Positions 1 to 10,155 of a DNA stretch of 25,740 nt are shown here, piece by piece. The notes beneath the pieces are model-generated. The model made no database searches. It worked only from the letters and a program-made list of their open reading frames with translations, and had not been told where the DNA came from. Within the stretch, counting starts at the first letter, position 1. Each line of letters begins with the position of its first letter. A program made the position numbers and the translations under genes. The stretch covers positions 1,295,063-1,320,802 of the forward strand of contig NW_019091371.1 of assembly GCF_001949145.1 (NCBI RefSeq), read 5' to 3'. The stretch is from Acanthaster planci. Lineage: Eukaryota; Echinodermata; Asteroidea; Valvatida; Acanthasteridae.

Positions 1-47
<47 letters not shown>
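1..47. repeat. (GA)n microsatellite, truncated by window edge
   Basis: The window opens with 23 uninterrupted GA dinucleotides and a final G, then passes into unique sequence (GCTGGGCTGG). The left boundary lies outside the window, so the true tract length is unknown. Uninterrupted tracts of this kind are usually polymorphic in length and are common places for assembly breaks. Confidence 0.97.
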
Positions 48-48
<1 letters not shown>

Positions 49-1222
49 CTGGGCTGGTTGCGGCGCTTGGAGGGCATTGCCTGACTTAAGAGTCCTCCTG
101 CAAGCAAGCGTCAACTACAGAGACTATAGACCACATGTGGATTGGCCTTTGTTATTTTTCTTGGGCCACGACTACGAGAACAAATCCCAAAATTTGCCTT
201 TCCCAGTGGTTAAAGAAAACATTGAAGATGACAGTTTTTAATACTGAAAATTGAAAGTTTTACCGCCGAATTGGTTGCCGATTTTAATGCAGCGCCAGTC
301 ACTATTATACAAAATTAATTGACGCAGATCATAACATTCAGTTTGGTCTTCGTATTGTTTCAATTTAATCGTGAGAAGCAGATAAACGTGATAATTAAAG
401 AAAAACAGCTTGCAGATAAACAGCAACAGCAGGTAGAAAAGCTGCATAAAATTATGGCACATGAACTGATGACAACAGTAATATATTTGGAGAGAAGAAA
501 ATACGTTTAATATCACCGCGTAAAAACCTGAATTTGTGGTCGGTATCTACATTGTAATTATTTGCATCATCGCGTTCTCATGCATTTTAATTACCTTGGT
601 GAGCAGTTGAAAGCTTGCAAATTAAAACGAAAAAGTGAGAGTTAACCCCTTGTCAATCGACTGGCGAAAAAGAAGTCCAAATGGGGATCTACACAAAATT
701 GAATGCAAAGATTAGCGGTTCTGGAAACCAATGAGTGCTGAATTTTGAAATGAACCAAAGGAATAACTTGCTTAACAAAATGATGATACGGCAACTTAAA
801 ATTAATTGCACCGCTTATTGGATAAGTTTAGCCACGAGAACCATACTTTAGGAATTAAGTAGGCCTACTCCAACAAGGCAGTGTAGCTTTGTTTATGACC
901 TTGTTTTGACCCAGCGTCAATGCCGAATCACATTCAGCCATTTCTTTCTGAAGTCATTTCGTCTCCAGTTCTACAAAATTCTTTGGGAATTAATAAAAGT
1001 TGAAATATTTTGTTGATTAAACAAGTACAAATTGCATTAGATTCAAAGGACAACTTTAAATTTGATTGGTTATTTGATGTGCTTATTTCATTTTTCATTG
1101 ATCGAAGTATCTGTCACTACTGTCGACACTGTGCAATTGTTCATTAAGCACCAAAGCTGTTACTTCTTTTGATTCTAGATATTCGAAGATTTTGGCTCAA
1201 ATCAAAGCAAATTTGTATGTTA
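48..1222. other. Gene-poor stretch, no confident gene
   Basis: No recognisable protein family is seen on either strand. Two overlapping short ORFs at about 240-516 are mutually exclusive. The plus one has a Q/K-rich helix-like stretch (residues about 20-50). The minus one has a hydrophobic stretch followed by a polar tail. A further hydrophobic stretch can be read on the plus strand from 524 to 592 (about 23 residues rich in I/V/C), ending just before a GTGAGC donor-like site. A stop at 521 and no visible acceptor argue against it being a real exon. The stretch is AT-rich. One TAGGCCTA palindrome lies at 860-867. Confidence 0.5.
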
Positions 1223-1228
1223 ACTCAC

Positions 1229-1360
1229 CACCACCACGTCAGCAGCCAGTACTGTAATAGCCACACCACTTCCAGAGCTGTAAACGATCCAAATTGGTAT
1301 CCAGATAAATCCAACAAATAAAAATATGAGACACCCACCGACTGCTCTTGATGGAGCCAT
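1229..1360 (-). CDS. Candidate first coding exon of a small membrane protein
   Basis: On the minus strand an ATG at 1360-1358 opens 44 codons. They begin MAPSRAVGGC and continue with a strongly hydrophobic, Trp/Ile-rich stretch of about 18 residues (roughly residues 9-27), which would suit a signal anchor or first transmembrane helix. A second, weaker hydrophobic stretch (VAITVLAADVVV) ends exactly at a consensus GTGAGT donor (1228-1223), in phase 0. Reading through the donor hits a stop after two codons, as expected if this is an exon edge. I do not recognise the family and cannot find later exons with confidence. It could be chance: the ORF is short and GTG repeats can create donor-like sites. 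Confidence 0.3.
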
Positions 1361-1479
1361 TAGTCACGTTTTCTTTTTTCTTTTGATGCGGATGTGTTGG
1401 ATAACTTCATAGCAGTGGGGGGTTTTCAGAACCAGTTCCTGCTTTAACACCGCACTTATGTTTGATTTTTACTTGGGTG

Positions 1480-1487
1480 TATATAAA
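1480..1487 (+). promoter_or_regulatory. TATA-box-like element
   Basis: TATATAAA followed by GGC is a strong TATA match on the plus strand. The reverse complement (TTTATATA) also gives a weaker TATA about 120 bp upstream of the minus-strand ATG at 1360. No convincing gene starts on the plus side: the nearest ATG, at about 1517, opens only about 34 codons. If functional, it more likely belongs to the candidate minus-strand exon. AT-rich sequence makes chance matches common. Confidence 0.2.
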
Positions 1488-1499
1488 GGCATCGATTGT

Positions 1500-2350
1500 A
1501 AGTGCTAAATAACGTATGGAGAAGGGGTGGTACTGCACAATGCGAAGTCGTACGTCATGGAGCAACAGCTGTGACAGTTATATTATGATAATGGCGTTCC
1601 GTAGGATGGGCAACTTATAGAAGCTTTCAAGGCTACTGGTCTGGCCTCTGAACTGCCTTTGACTGGCCATTACTCGATAAAAAGACCACTGAAGCTATCA
1701 TAAGAATTTTCCAGATATAGATTTGTTGAGACTATTTGTTTATTGTTCATTCTAAAAATGTCCGAAGTCATCTGATTTTCTGTTCTTTTTTTTTCTTTAC
1801 TTTTAAAACCCTTTTTAGAGGTCAGCGTCAGTAAACAAAAGAAATATCTGTATGAATTGGATACCAATGCTGCCTACTTGCGTCATATGCAGCAAGGTAT
1901 GCTTTGTGTTGGTCATTGTCTCGCAGGAACCTGGGGAATTCCTTTCAGACATCTTGGGGGGGTGTGTTAAGTAACAATAGTCTGGAATGTGTTTTGGGAT
2001 TGGACATGTTGGGGGGTACCCCTCGGTCTCATTTCTTGCTGGGTATAACTTGCGTTGTACGGTCTCTCCTTCAAGTCACCGCAATGCAGACTGAGTTTGT
2101 TACTTCTGCTCATGGGCTTCATCTTTCCTCTGATGTGGAAACTGACGAAATAATTTCCATTCCGTTCACTTGAAAGTGCAAACACAGACCGCACTTAATT
2201 TATTCCTACTTTTCTATAATGTTCAATTTTCTCCTTGGAAGTTGGGTCGGTCTGTTCAACCTCAGAAAATAATATGCAATGAATAAACATGACAAGTAGC
2301 CTACACCTGAAAAACAAGTTGTACGCAGCACGCGCTAAGGTTGCTAAATA
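1500..2350. other. No recognisable gene
   Basis: The only ORFs here are short and overlap each other on opposite strands at about 1900-2190. Neither resembles a known family. A pyrimidine-rich patch lies at about 1780-1815. Nothing else stands out. Confidence 0.5.
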
Positions 2351-2369
2351 GGCCTTTTTGTTAATATTT

Positions 2370-2600
2370 ATGCAGATTTTATTCACGGCAACTGAAAACG
2401 GGACTCGTGTCACGATGGCTGTAAACGGAAGGGATCTTCCCGTGGTTCCCAAGATAACGTTCGGGTTTGTGGAGGATTACGTCGAAAAGGGCTCCAAAAG
2501 CAATGTAGAGCAACAGCTTGGTAAAGACTTCAAGTATTTTAATATTCCTAATCTGAAGGATAAGCAGTTTATTAACGGGATTTTCAGCATGCATCGTTTA
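2370..2600 (+). other. Coding-like fragment, possible exon or gene relic
   Basis: An open frame from 2358 to 2795 (145 codons) has a first half that reads like real protein: balanced composition, few low-complexity runs, and phrases such as VNGRDLPVVPKITFGFVEDY followed by a charged GKDFKYF segment. A possible splice acceptor (TTAATATTTATGCAG) ends at about 2374. After about residue 80 the frame becomes Leu/Phe-rich and loses protein character, so the meaningful part probably ends near 2600. I do not recognise the family with certainty. It may be an isolated exon, a relic of a transposon-encoded protein, or chance. Confidence 0.25.
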
Positions 2601-2799
2601 TGTCTACGACTAAACGTCTGGTTGTTTGAGGACTTTTTGGCATTCAGCAGTTTACTTTTAATGACCGGGCTATTCCTTTCCAAGTTCACAATTCTACAGA
2701 TGCTAATTCAAAAATTACAGATGTTATTTCACTATGCTGGGTGCGATCAATCATGGAAGAAGGAAAAGACTGGACCAATCGAACTGCACCAATAACGTG

Positions 2800-4500
2800 T
2801 ACGGTGTCGGGCCAGTGATTACGATTTTTATACGAAAACATCTGAAGTGCCCAAAGAAATCATTTCAATGTCAAAATCTACCTTGAATAGTGGCTCCTCG
2901 TCTCGTTTGATTAATAATCCACTTTTTTTCCGCAGAAAATTTGGAAATCGATGAAAGCTAATTTCTGGCAATGATCTTCGTTCGTGATTAGTACAACATA
3001 GGACTGAACAATGCTTCGCCACGCTCGCCAACAGCGCGGAGTCCCCTACAGCCTCATTTTCAGTTCTGGTGCATAAAATTTGCATAAATAATAAGAAAGG
3101 CCTGTAGAATTATTTTAGGGGAGAGAAGATGTTATTTCGCAGAAAGACGTCATTCCTTCTACCCTCTCTCTGGAAGACTGCTGCAGAATTTCTCGAGATC
3201 CAATTTTCAGGTAATTCTGAAACACAATTTTGCAACGGGGATGGGTGATGACAGCCAACCTTCCAAAGTAAAGTACGCCTGGTTAGGGCGTCTGTTGTGA
3301 ATTCCAAACTGACGCCTAATCAAATCGTAAAACAACCTTGACAACCCCAGGTGGGAGGATTCTATAGCAAAATACCAAAGGTAGCAATATCTGCCCAAAT
3401 TGAAGGCCCCTCGTGATGGGCAAAGAAGAACGAAAACCCAATCTTCCCGCAAATGAAATTTTCAGTGGGAAACTAATTCGTTCTTTAGACTTCTTAATTC
3501 GTTATATGGTTTAATAATTCGTCATGCAAATAATGAATGTTTATGAGTGCAATGGTAAGAATAATTTCAAAAAGTGACAGATGAAATATGTTATTCTACA
3601 GGACGATACGAAATGAACGTGACACATTCATATTTCTTCCCAATAGGCCTACCTACGTAAATCCTCTTCTGTTCAGCGAACAACAGTTATTGCACATGAA
3701 TGTCTGCTATTTTGAGAAACAGATTCGGGTACCGCCTACTTAATTTGAAGACATTACTTTAATCTTCGCTGGAATTATGAGGAAATCCTTGGATCGATGC
3801 TACTGCACCACCTTTTGATGGCTGGACCCTGGAAAGGTCCATTTCGTTGAAAAAAAACACAAACATATTTTTGACGTAGCTCTTTTTTCTTTAGTGGGAG
3901 CTTCAGCAATCGGAGATCCTGCACAGGCTCAGTGTGCACAAACGATAAGCTTACTTCTAGGAACTTCGAATCCATAAGACATAGAACTAAGAAGAAGAAA
4001 CAGATTGCAAAGGAGCCTTCATCATGTGAGGGGGGGCCAAATTTCATGTGGTATACTGATTTGTACGATTAACTCCATTACAAATTAACTCCATGTGGAA
4101 TTTGTATCTGCGGATGTGTGGATGGATTTTCAAGACGTATGTTGCGGCTATGAAGCGCACTCACTTGGTGATCCAGCTATGGGAGTAAATCCCGGAAGGG
4201 GGTGGAGTTTTATACCCCACCCCCCACACACACCTTTTGAGGTGGGATGGGCTATTGACCCCCCCCTCCCCTTTTTCTTGGTGAGAAAAAATACATGTAA
4301 GCAGATTTTGTTGCACTTCTCAACAACCAAAATGTATTTAGTAGCCCTAAAAGAAATTGGTTCAGCTGATTTGCATATTTCTTAAACCGCGTGAGGTCGC
4401 TCTTCGCCTTGATTTCGAGCGGCCGGTGCTCGCTGCGCTGACCTACGACGAACGCCCTGACCAAGGCTACAAATACGCCGTTTTGATGTAAGGTTCTGCG
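2800..4500. other. No recognisable gene
   Basis: This stretch contains several short opposing ORFs without family resemblance. A pyrimidine tract followed by CCGCAG at 2921-2936 resembles a splice acceptor but leads to no clear exon. A TAGGCCTA palindrome lies at 3644-3651. A C-rich tract with runs of C and CA at 4215-4275 is low complexity. A TACATGTA lies at about 4291. Confidence 0.5.
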
Positions 4501-4838
4501 GGAAGGTAATACACAATACAGATGTACATCGCCCCCAGTGTCATATGGCGACAGTGCTCCCCCCCCCCGGTCAAGTCATCCCTTCCCACTGTATCCAACA
4601 TCACACCAGTTCCCGGCACAAAATTGATTTACGCCACCATCATTGCCGAAAATGGTATCAGCAGAAAATGGTTGCATGCATCAGGGCCAATCATGGAACA
4701 CAAAACCCCTACACTCGCCAAATGCAACAATTTATACAAAGAAACTACCAAGACCCGTTTGAATTCAGAGTTTCACGCAAGGAACTGTCAAAGTAATTAG
4801 TGAATTGATAGAATGGAGCATGATTCAAAAGCTACTAT

Positions 4839-5283
4839 CTAAAACTAGCTCAACTCGCTGCATATTAAGACTCAGTCTGGATACCAAACCCAATGATTTC
4901 GACTTCTCTTCCAATCAAGGGTCCTGTATCACCCATTGTCCGTGTGACCAACACTCCCCCAGATTTCCAGGAATTATCAAACTATTCTGAATTTATCCTG
5001 TTCATATTAAACTCAATTTAACGTCAACACTTTTTTCAAACTTGTAAAAATTCTGACAAAGATTAAAATTGGTAGCCAAATGAAAGGGGAGAAGATCAAG
5101 ACCATTCGGATGGTCTCGTTGATATTCAGGCATTTCCGGCTGCGTCTATACCAAGAATTTTGTGAACTCTCCAGGTTATATCAGTCGGAATACTCCACAA
5201 TTACGAAGAAGAACTAGGATCGAAAAGATTGGAACATGTTTTGATAAATGGAAAGCATTTTTTAAATTGAACTTGTTTTAAGC
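4839..5283 (+). repeat. Left arm of a large foldback element
   Basis: This arm pairs with the reverse complement of 5836-6271. Both arms start with CTAAAACTAG and share long blocks. One reads CGCTGCATATTAAGACTCAG. Another is ACCAACACTCCCCCAGATTT. A third is CCAAGAATTTTGTGAACT, and there is a GGAACATGTTTT block near the inner end. By eye the arms are about 80-85% identical with small indels. Short ORFs inside the arm (4805-4990) appear in equivalent form on the opposite strand of the other arm, so they are not independent genes. The size suits a foldback DNA transposon or an inverted duplication of an older repeat. Confidence 0.9.
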
Positions 5284-5835
5284 TAAATGAGAAGGCATCC
5301 AAATTAACATAAATTTAAATTAATAAGCAACCACGAATAAAAAGCAACTTGTGAAAACTTCGTTAAAACAATTTTTGAAAAATGTGCTTCACTTTTTCAA
5401 AAAAAAAATACTTGAAGAAGCACTATGAGACTTTCGCAGAATACCGTCTGAAAGATCGAATACTTGTATACGTGGCTTTGGCTGCGTTCTCAATTCGGAT
5501 GCTTTCTCATATCAGATGATTTCTCAATTAAGATGATTTCTTAATTGGGATAAAATGAGATTCCCATAAAATACATAAGCCGTTACGTTGTAAAAAATGT
5601 CTACACAACGGCAAAATGTTCAAATTATAAAGTTTTTGTCCTGTTTTTAAAGAATTTCGAAATTCATTCAGTCCTACAGTTTACGTTGCGTATACAAACA
5701 TTTTTTCACTCCCTATTAAAAATTCACCCTATTCGGAGTCTAAAAAAATTGACTTCTTAAGATTTTGTTCGGTTTTTGAAAAATCTCTAATAAACTTCTA
5801 AAATCCCCCTTTTAATCCCTTTAAAAATGACATTC
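5284..5835. mobile_element. Central spacer of the foldback element
   Basis: About 550 bp of very AT-rich sequence separates the two arms. It has many A and T homopolymers and no ORF that could encode a transposase. It includes a short diverged tandem (GATGATTTCTCAATTAAGATGATTTCTTAATT) around 5515-5550, split here across a repeat of GATGATTTCT. The spacer shows only weak self-complementarity. The element as a whole is therefore non-autonomous. Confidence 0.6.
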
Positions 5836-6271
5836 GCTTAAAACACATTAAATTTAACAAAAACATGTTCCAATTTTTTTACACCAATTCTACTATGTAG
5901 TGGATTTGTACTCCGACCGGCATACCACGGACAGTTCACAAAATTCTTGGTACAGACGCAGCCGGTTTTGCCCAAATATTAACAATACCATCCAAATGGT
6001 CTTTCTACCCTCCCTTTCATTTGAATACCAATTTCAATCTTTGTAACAATTTTCACAGTATTGAGGAGCATTACAGAAAAACTTTTGACGTTCAACTGAA
6101 TTTAATATGGACAGGATAAGTTCGGAATAGTTTGACAATTCTGGGAAATCTGGGGGAGTGTTGGTCACGTGGAGATTGGGTGATACAGGATCCTTTAAGA
6201 AGAGTAGTCGGAATCATTGGGTCTGGTATCCAGACTGAGTCTTAATATGCAGCGAGTTGAACTAGTTTTAG
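5836..6271 (-). repeat. Right arm of a large foldback element
   Basis: This is the inverted copy of 4839-5283. The outer end is ACTAGTTTTAG. Immediately outside lies a GC-rich hairpin (6277-6311) in which CTCGCC pairs with GGCGAG and CGAGA pairs with TCTCG around a loop of about 10 nt. The left flank (TACTATCT) is matched on the right by AGATAGTA only after a gap of about 18 bp, so the precise element ends and any target duplication are uncertain. Confidence 0.9.
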
Positions 6272-6311
6272 GGAAACTCGCCGCCCCGAGATAGTAAGTC
6301 GTCTCGGCGAG

Positions 6312-8285
6312 GTAGTAACTCGCATTGTGGCATTCTCGTATGCAGATGAACATTTACGGTTTGAAATTTCATGGTAGTCCGTCGGTAAAAGCCGAAATAA
6401 AAACTGATAAAAATATTTTACACAGTCTTATAATTTATGAGTAATAAACTTAAGCAATATTATACGTCAATTATGAAAGATTCTAATCTTTTATCTAACC
6501 TTTGCTGACAACAACTGTGTGACGTCAACTCAACGGAATCTGGAACCCATCGACTGCAAATAGGTAAATCTTTGCAATGTTGTACAATCTCGTTTTCACG
6601 TAAGCACGGGCAGTGAAAACAAACGTGCATGGACAGGGAGACCTAGGTTACGATATCGCCGGAAGTGAAATCGAAAGGTCGTTAAGAAAATTCTCCATGT
6701 AACTTTTCCTAAATATTACTTGAGGAAGATAAAGGTAAAATTCCAACATGAGTGTTTCTTTGGGAAGTTTCAGTCAGAAATTATTCTTCCAAAAATTATC
6801 GAACGTGATAGGACAGCCCAACGTAAAATCCCTACAGGAGGACCGCGCGAGGGTTCCAGAAACTCCCTGCATGACCTTTTGATTTCAGGTTCTATTAGGC
6901 ACCGCCGAACACGGATATTGGGGAGCAAGGTTGCACTGACCGTTCCCGCGTGTTATTAAACTGCACGCCAAACCGCACCGCATGCGTTTCGCGAGAAAGG
7001 TGGACTACACCCGGCCAATTACCAATTTGATATCAAGTGTATCGTAAACCACGGTCGTAAACCATAGTTGTCACCCTCACGTGTAAGCCACATAAGAACA
7101 CCTAGTTTTGGACGTGGTAGATATCCGGGCTGGAGTGATACGAGCCCAAGCTCTAATTTCACAGCTTGTCCCCACCCATGCCCCAGCTCTGGGGTAGGCC
7201 TACATGGTCTTCAGACGCGGATGCTCAACCCTGTATACAGCTTCTCACACCCGGGACTATAACCTTGATCGTCAATTATAAATAAAACACTGCATGATTG
7301 ATCATAAAATAATACAGCACTGTCTTTCCTCGCACACAGCAAGCCTAGGAAGATTACAATAACTTAAGTTATACAAAATAAACTATACACATATTACAAG
7401 CACGCTGTAACTATACGCATATAGCACACTGTAAGGATACAAGTTCACACAATGGAAAGACAACTCTCGACGACGATTGGAGATTCAGAACTGAAGATCT
7501 ACTGCGTGCACTGGGATAAACCCAAGCACGTACATGACCCAGACCGATTCCTATTGGCTAAAACCAGTGATGTAATGCAATACATCATCCGCGATATAGC
7601 TCAAATATCATAGTCTGTGCCGTTCGCAACAATTATAAGTGTTTAACTAGGAATGTCTACACCTAAAACACACTTTACGTCACGCTTAAATTTATTATGT
7701 TGCTGGTCTTGGGAAATCTGGCAATCCTTATTCCTCATACAAAATGACAGAATTATCGACGAAAAGGTTCACAAGTCCAAACCAATTTCAAAGATTAATT
7801 TGCAATCAAAATTGGGAACTCCCTATAAAGAGAAATTTTGCCAAAAGGGGTGACTTATCTATTTTTGACTTTATATTGCTTTCCAGTAGCACAAATTATA
7901 TGCACGCTTATAAAATTCGTTTAGTACACAACGAATAGTTTAGGAGTATACAACTTCAGTAAACAACACAGTGAAAGCACGTAAAAACACGATTGTCACA
8001 AAGTAAAGTTCGGAAGTAGCATTCCCTCGGACTTCCGTCAATGTTGTCGCGCCCACTTAAGATAGCACTATACTTGAGATGGCACTCTCGATTTTACTGT
8101 TGCTAGCATTTTTCCTTCGGTGACTACCAGAAGCCTTTTCATACGGCGCTCACTTGCCTTACATGTACCTTTTTAGACCAGACAACTTGCAGGGAAGATA
8201 AGGCCCCTGTTTTGTTTCGTTTTGATGAGAGAGTATGACAGCAAAATACTCCCCACCCCACACAAGACCACCTGAAAACATCCCC
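6312..8285. other. No recognisable gene
   Basis: Short ORFs at about 6720-6959, 7068-7262 and 7653-7938 show no known family. A stretch at 7250-7640 is A-rich with many ACAC/TATA-type words and could be an old repeat, but I cannot place it. TAGGCCTA lies at 7195-7202 and TACATGTA at 8160-8167. Confidence 0.5.
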
Positions 8286-8289
8286 AGTC

Positions 8290-8458
8290 GAAACGATGGC
8301 ACATGCTCGATTATGTCCTGACCAGAGTCAGGGATAGGCGCGACGTCCACATCACCTACTCCATACCTGGGGCAAACGGCTGCTGGACGGATCACCGCCT
8401 CCTGATCTCTCGCCTCGACAACATCCCTCACCGTCGCTTCGACTGTGCCAAACTCTGA
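8290..8458 (+). pseudogene. LINE endonuclease C-terminus, broken
   Basis: From 8297 the frame reads WHMLDYVLTRVRD, then HITYSIPGANG, then WTDHRLLISRL. This is the typical end of an apurinic-type (EEP family) retrotransposon endonuclease. The TDHRLL block corresponds to the conserved SDH motif, whose histidine is catalytic in this family. The upstream part of the endonuclease, with its other catalytic residues, is missing, so the copy is 5'-truncated as LINEs usually are. The frame hits a stop at 8456 and continues in another frame from 8461, showing one frameshift. Confidence 0.85.
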
Positions 8459-8460
8459 TA

Positions 8461-8958
8461 TTCCCAGACATCACAAGGTATCTCACCGAACTCCAGAAGC
8501 CGGCCTTAGCTTCAATAGAGGATCACTGGACCACCCTCTGCGATGGGTTCATCGCTGCCGCCGAGGAGACGATTGGTTTTGTCCGGAGAAAGACCCAAGA
8601 TTGGTTCGACGAGAATGATGAAACTATTTTCCGTCTCATCGAAGCCAAACGCCGGACATACCTTGCCCTTGAGAACCATCCGACTCCGAAAAACAAGCGA
8701 AAAACCAACAAGCATCAGCTGAATGTCAAAGATGAATCTGAGAAGTGCAGAACGCCTAGTGGCAGTGGAAAGCAGAAGAGATCCAGAACTATGCCGAAAC
8801 AGGACATGCGCCGTTTCTACGCCGCAACCAAGGAGATCTTCGGTCCCACAAGATCAACAGCGGACGGTTTAAAGGATGTACATGGTTTCATCACCATCAC
8901 TGACACCCAAGAAATCCTTGATCGTTGGAGGTCTTGTTGCACCCTTGTGGCTGTCTGA
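8461..8958 (+). pseudogene. LINE linker between endonuclease and RT
   Basis: This is an open frame of 165 codons without an initiating ATG at its head. It carries the linker signature of a widespread animal APE-type LINE family: an AAEETIG block, TQDWFDENDETI, a basic EAKRRTYLAL region, DMRRFYAATKEIFGPT, then TQEILDRWR. The last of these normally leads straight into the start of the reverse transcriptase (a HF..LLN block). Here coding similarity stops just after DRWR, at about 8937, and resumes near 10160, so an insertion or rearrangement lies between. The clade (CR1/L2-like or other) cannot be assigned by eye. Confidence 0.85.
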
Positions 8959-9005
8959 CTAACAACCAACACAGGGCACATTAAAATGTGTTCATGTTCG
9001 ATGAC

Positions 9006-9113
9006 CCTGAAAGAAGAATGAGAGCTTCAGTCAGCAAAAGAAACAGGAAAACACTCTAATACTAGCTTTATTGGACACACACATGTGGACTTGGTCATCA
9101 CTGAAAGAACAAT
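9006..9113 (+). repeat. 108-bp direct repeat, copy 1
   Basis: The repeat runs from CCTGAAAGAAGAATGAGAGC to GAACAAT and matches copy 2 at 9850-9957 with only four substitutions by eye and no indel. It starts TG and ends CA after trimming two bases at each end, as short LTRs would. Read on the minus strand it contains AATAAAG, a possible polyadenylation signal, and ends with TTCTTTCAG, which resembles a splice acceptor. It may be a miniature LTR (TRIM-like) or one half of a local duplication. Confidence 0.9.
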
Positions 9114-9849
9114 GAATAAAATGACACTTTCCAAATCTTAAACTAAAAGGATCAATATCATCCTCCAAATGATCCTTAAACGAAACCATAAAAGAAAACA
9201 TGTTCTTGTCGCAGCAAAGGGTTACTATCATCAATAATCTTCATTGGAAACAACAAAAAGAATTCATCTGGCCAGGACGTAAACAAATCATGTTTGGTCC
9301 TACTCAAACCAATAATAAGTTAAAGAATTACTCCGGCCTCAAGTCTTGTAGCCATGGTGACCAACTTGGTCTACTGGACCAGACTACTGCCAGATTGCTG
9401 GAGATAAACAGTCACTTCCAGGAAATTCCACTGGGCCTAATCTGCAAGGGTCAGTAACTATGTTCAGTGAACCCTATGCTGCACACACTAAGGCATGGCT
9501 AGGCGTTCAGTACACTGAGTACAGCATATCCTGGCACAGCAAATATCAAAAGGGTTCCTTAATAAAATACTCTAAAATCATTCCTGAAAATGAACTCCTA
9601 CTACTACTAGAGTACATGTAACCAGTATTGAAATTTCAACTACATCACCTCAACACTCTTCTCAGAGGGAAAATACTGGATCAGGACATTTTCTGTGTAC
9701 TGTATAAAATTCCTCCAACCATGGATTCTACCTCCATGCTCCAACTGAGAGTCCAGTCTTAGTTTAAAGTCTTAAACATCTAAAAGTTATACAATAATAT
9801 AATAGAAAATACACTTGCATCATCATAAAATGGGAAGAAACTCTACATA

Positions 9850-9957
9850 CCTGAAAGAAGAATGAGAGCTTCAGTCAGCAAAAGATACAGGAAAATACTC
9901 TAATACTAGCTTTATTGGACACACACATGTGGACTTGGTCATCGCTCAAAGAACAAT
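9850..9957 (+). repeat. 108-bp direct repeat, copy 2
   Basis: This copy is about 96% identical to 9006-9113, in the same orientation and starting 844 bp downstream. The five bases outside the outermost TG and CA (GACCC on the left, ATAAA on the right) do not match. This weakens a TRIM interpretation or implies decay of the target duplication. Confidence 0.9.
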
Positions 9958-10155
9958 AAACCAGAGCCACTTCCTGTACCCCTGCTGTACCCCTGTGATG
10001 ATGTGGCACTTCATTAACTATGTGGCTGATCCATGTAGCTAATGGGTAAATCTAGTCGTGCATCAAGCAATATACACTATGTACAGGGACATTCCAAGGA
10101 GAAAACAAAAAGTTAAACAAAAGAAAATAGGGCGGGGGCAATTTCCATCTACCCA

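Larger units (their letters stand above)
8959..10155. mobile_element. Insert splitting the LINE
   Basis: About 1.2 kb separates the DRWR end of the LINE linker from the FKSLLNDHSS start of the reverse transcriptase, which are adjacent in intact elements. The insert holds two 108-bp direct repeats with 736 bp between them and has no recognisable coding capacity. A short ORF at 9200-9457 has no family resemblance. I could not identify matching target duplications at the insert boundaries. Confidence 0.6.

Noticed and set aside
238-516. Overlapping ORFs on both strands near 240-516, one with a hydrophobic N-terminus and one Q/K-rich
   Set aside because: They occupy the same DNA on opposite strands, have no family resemblance and no clear splice signals in the right frame. 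At most one could be real and the sequence does not decide.
3775-4047. 90-codon minus ORF with a basic KLPLKKKELRQKY region
   Set aside because: It vaguely recalls basic leader regions of transposon proteins, but no diagnostic motif is present.
9006-9957. Definite TRIM (miniature LTR) retrotransposon
   Set aside because: The direct repeats are real, but flanking five-base sequences do not match and no primer site or purine tract is evident. It is kept as a hypothesis only.
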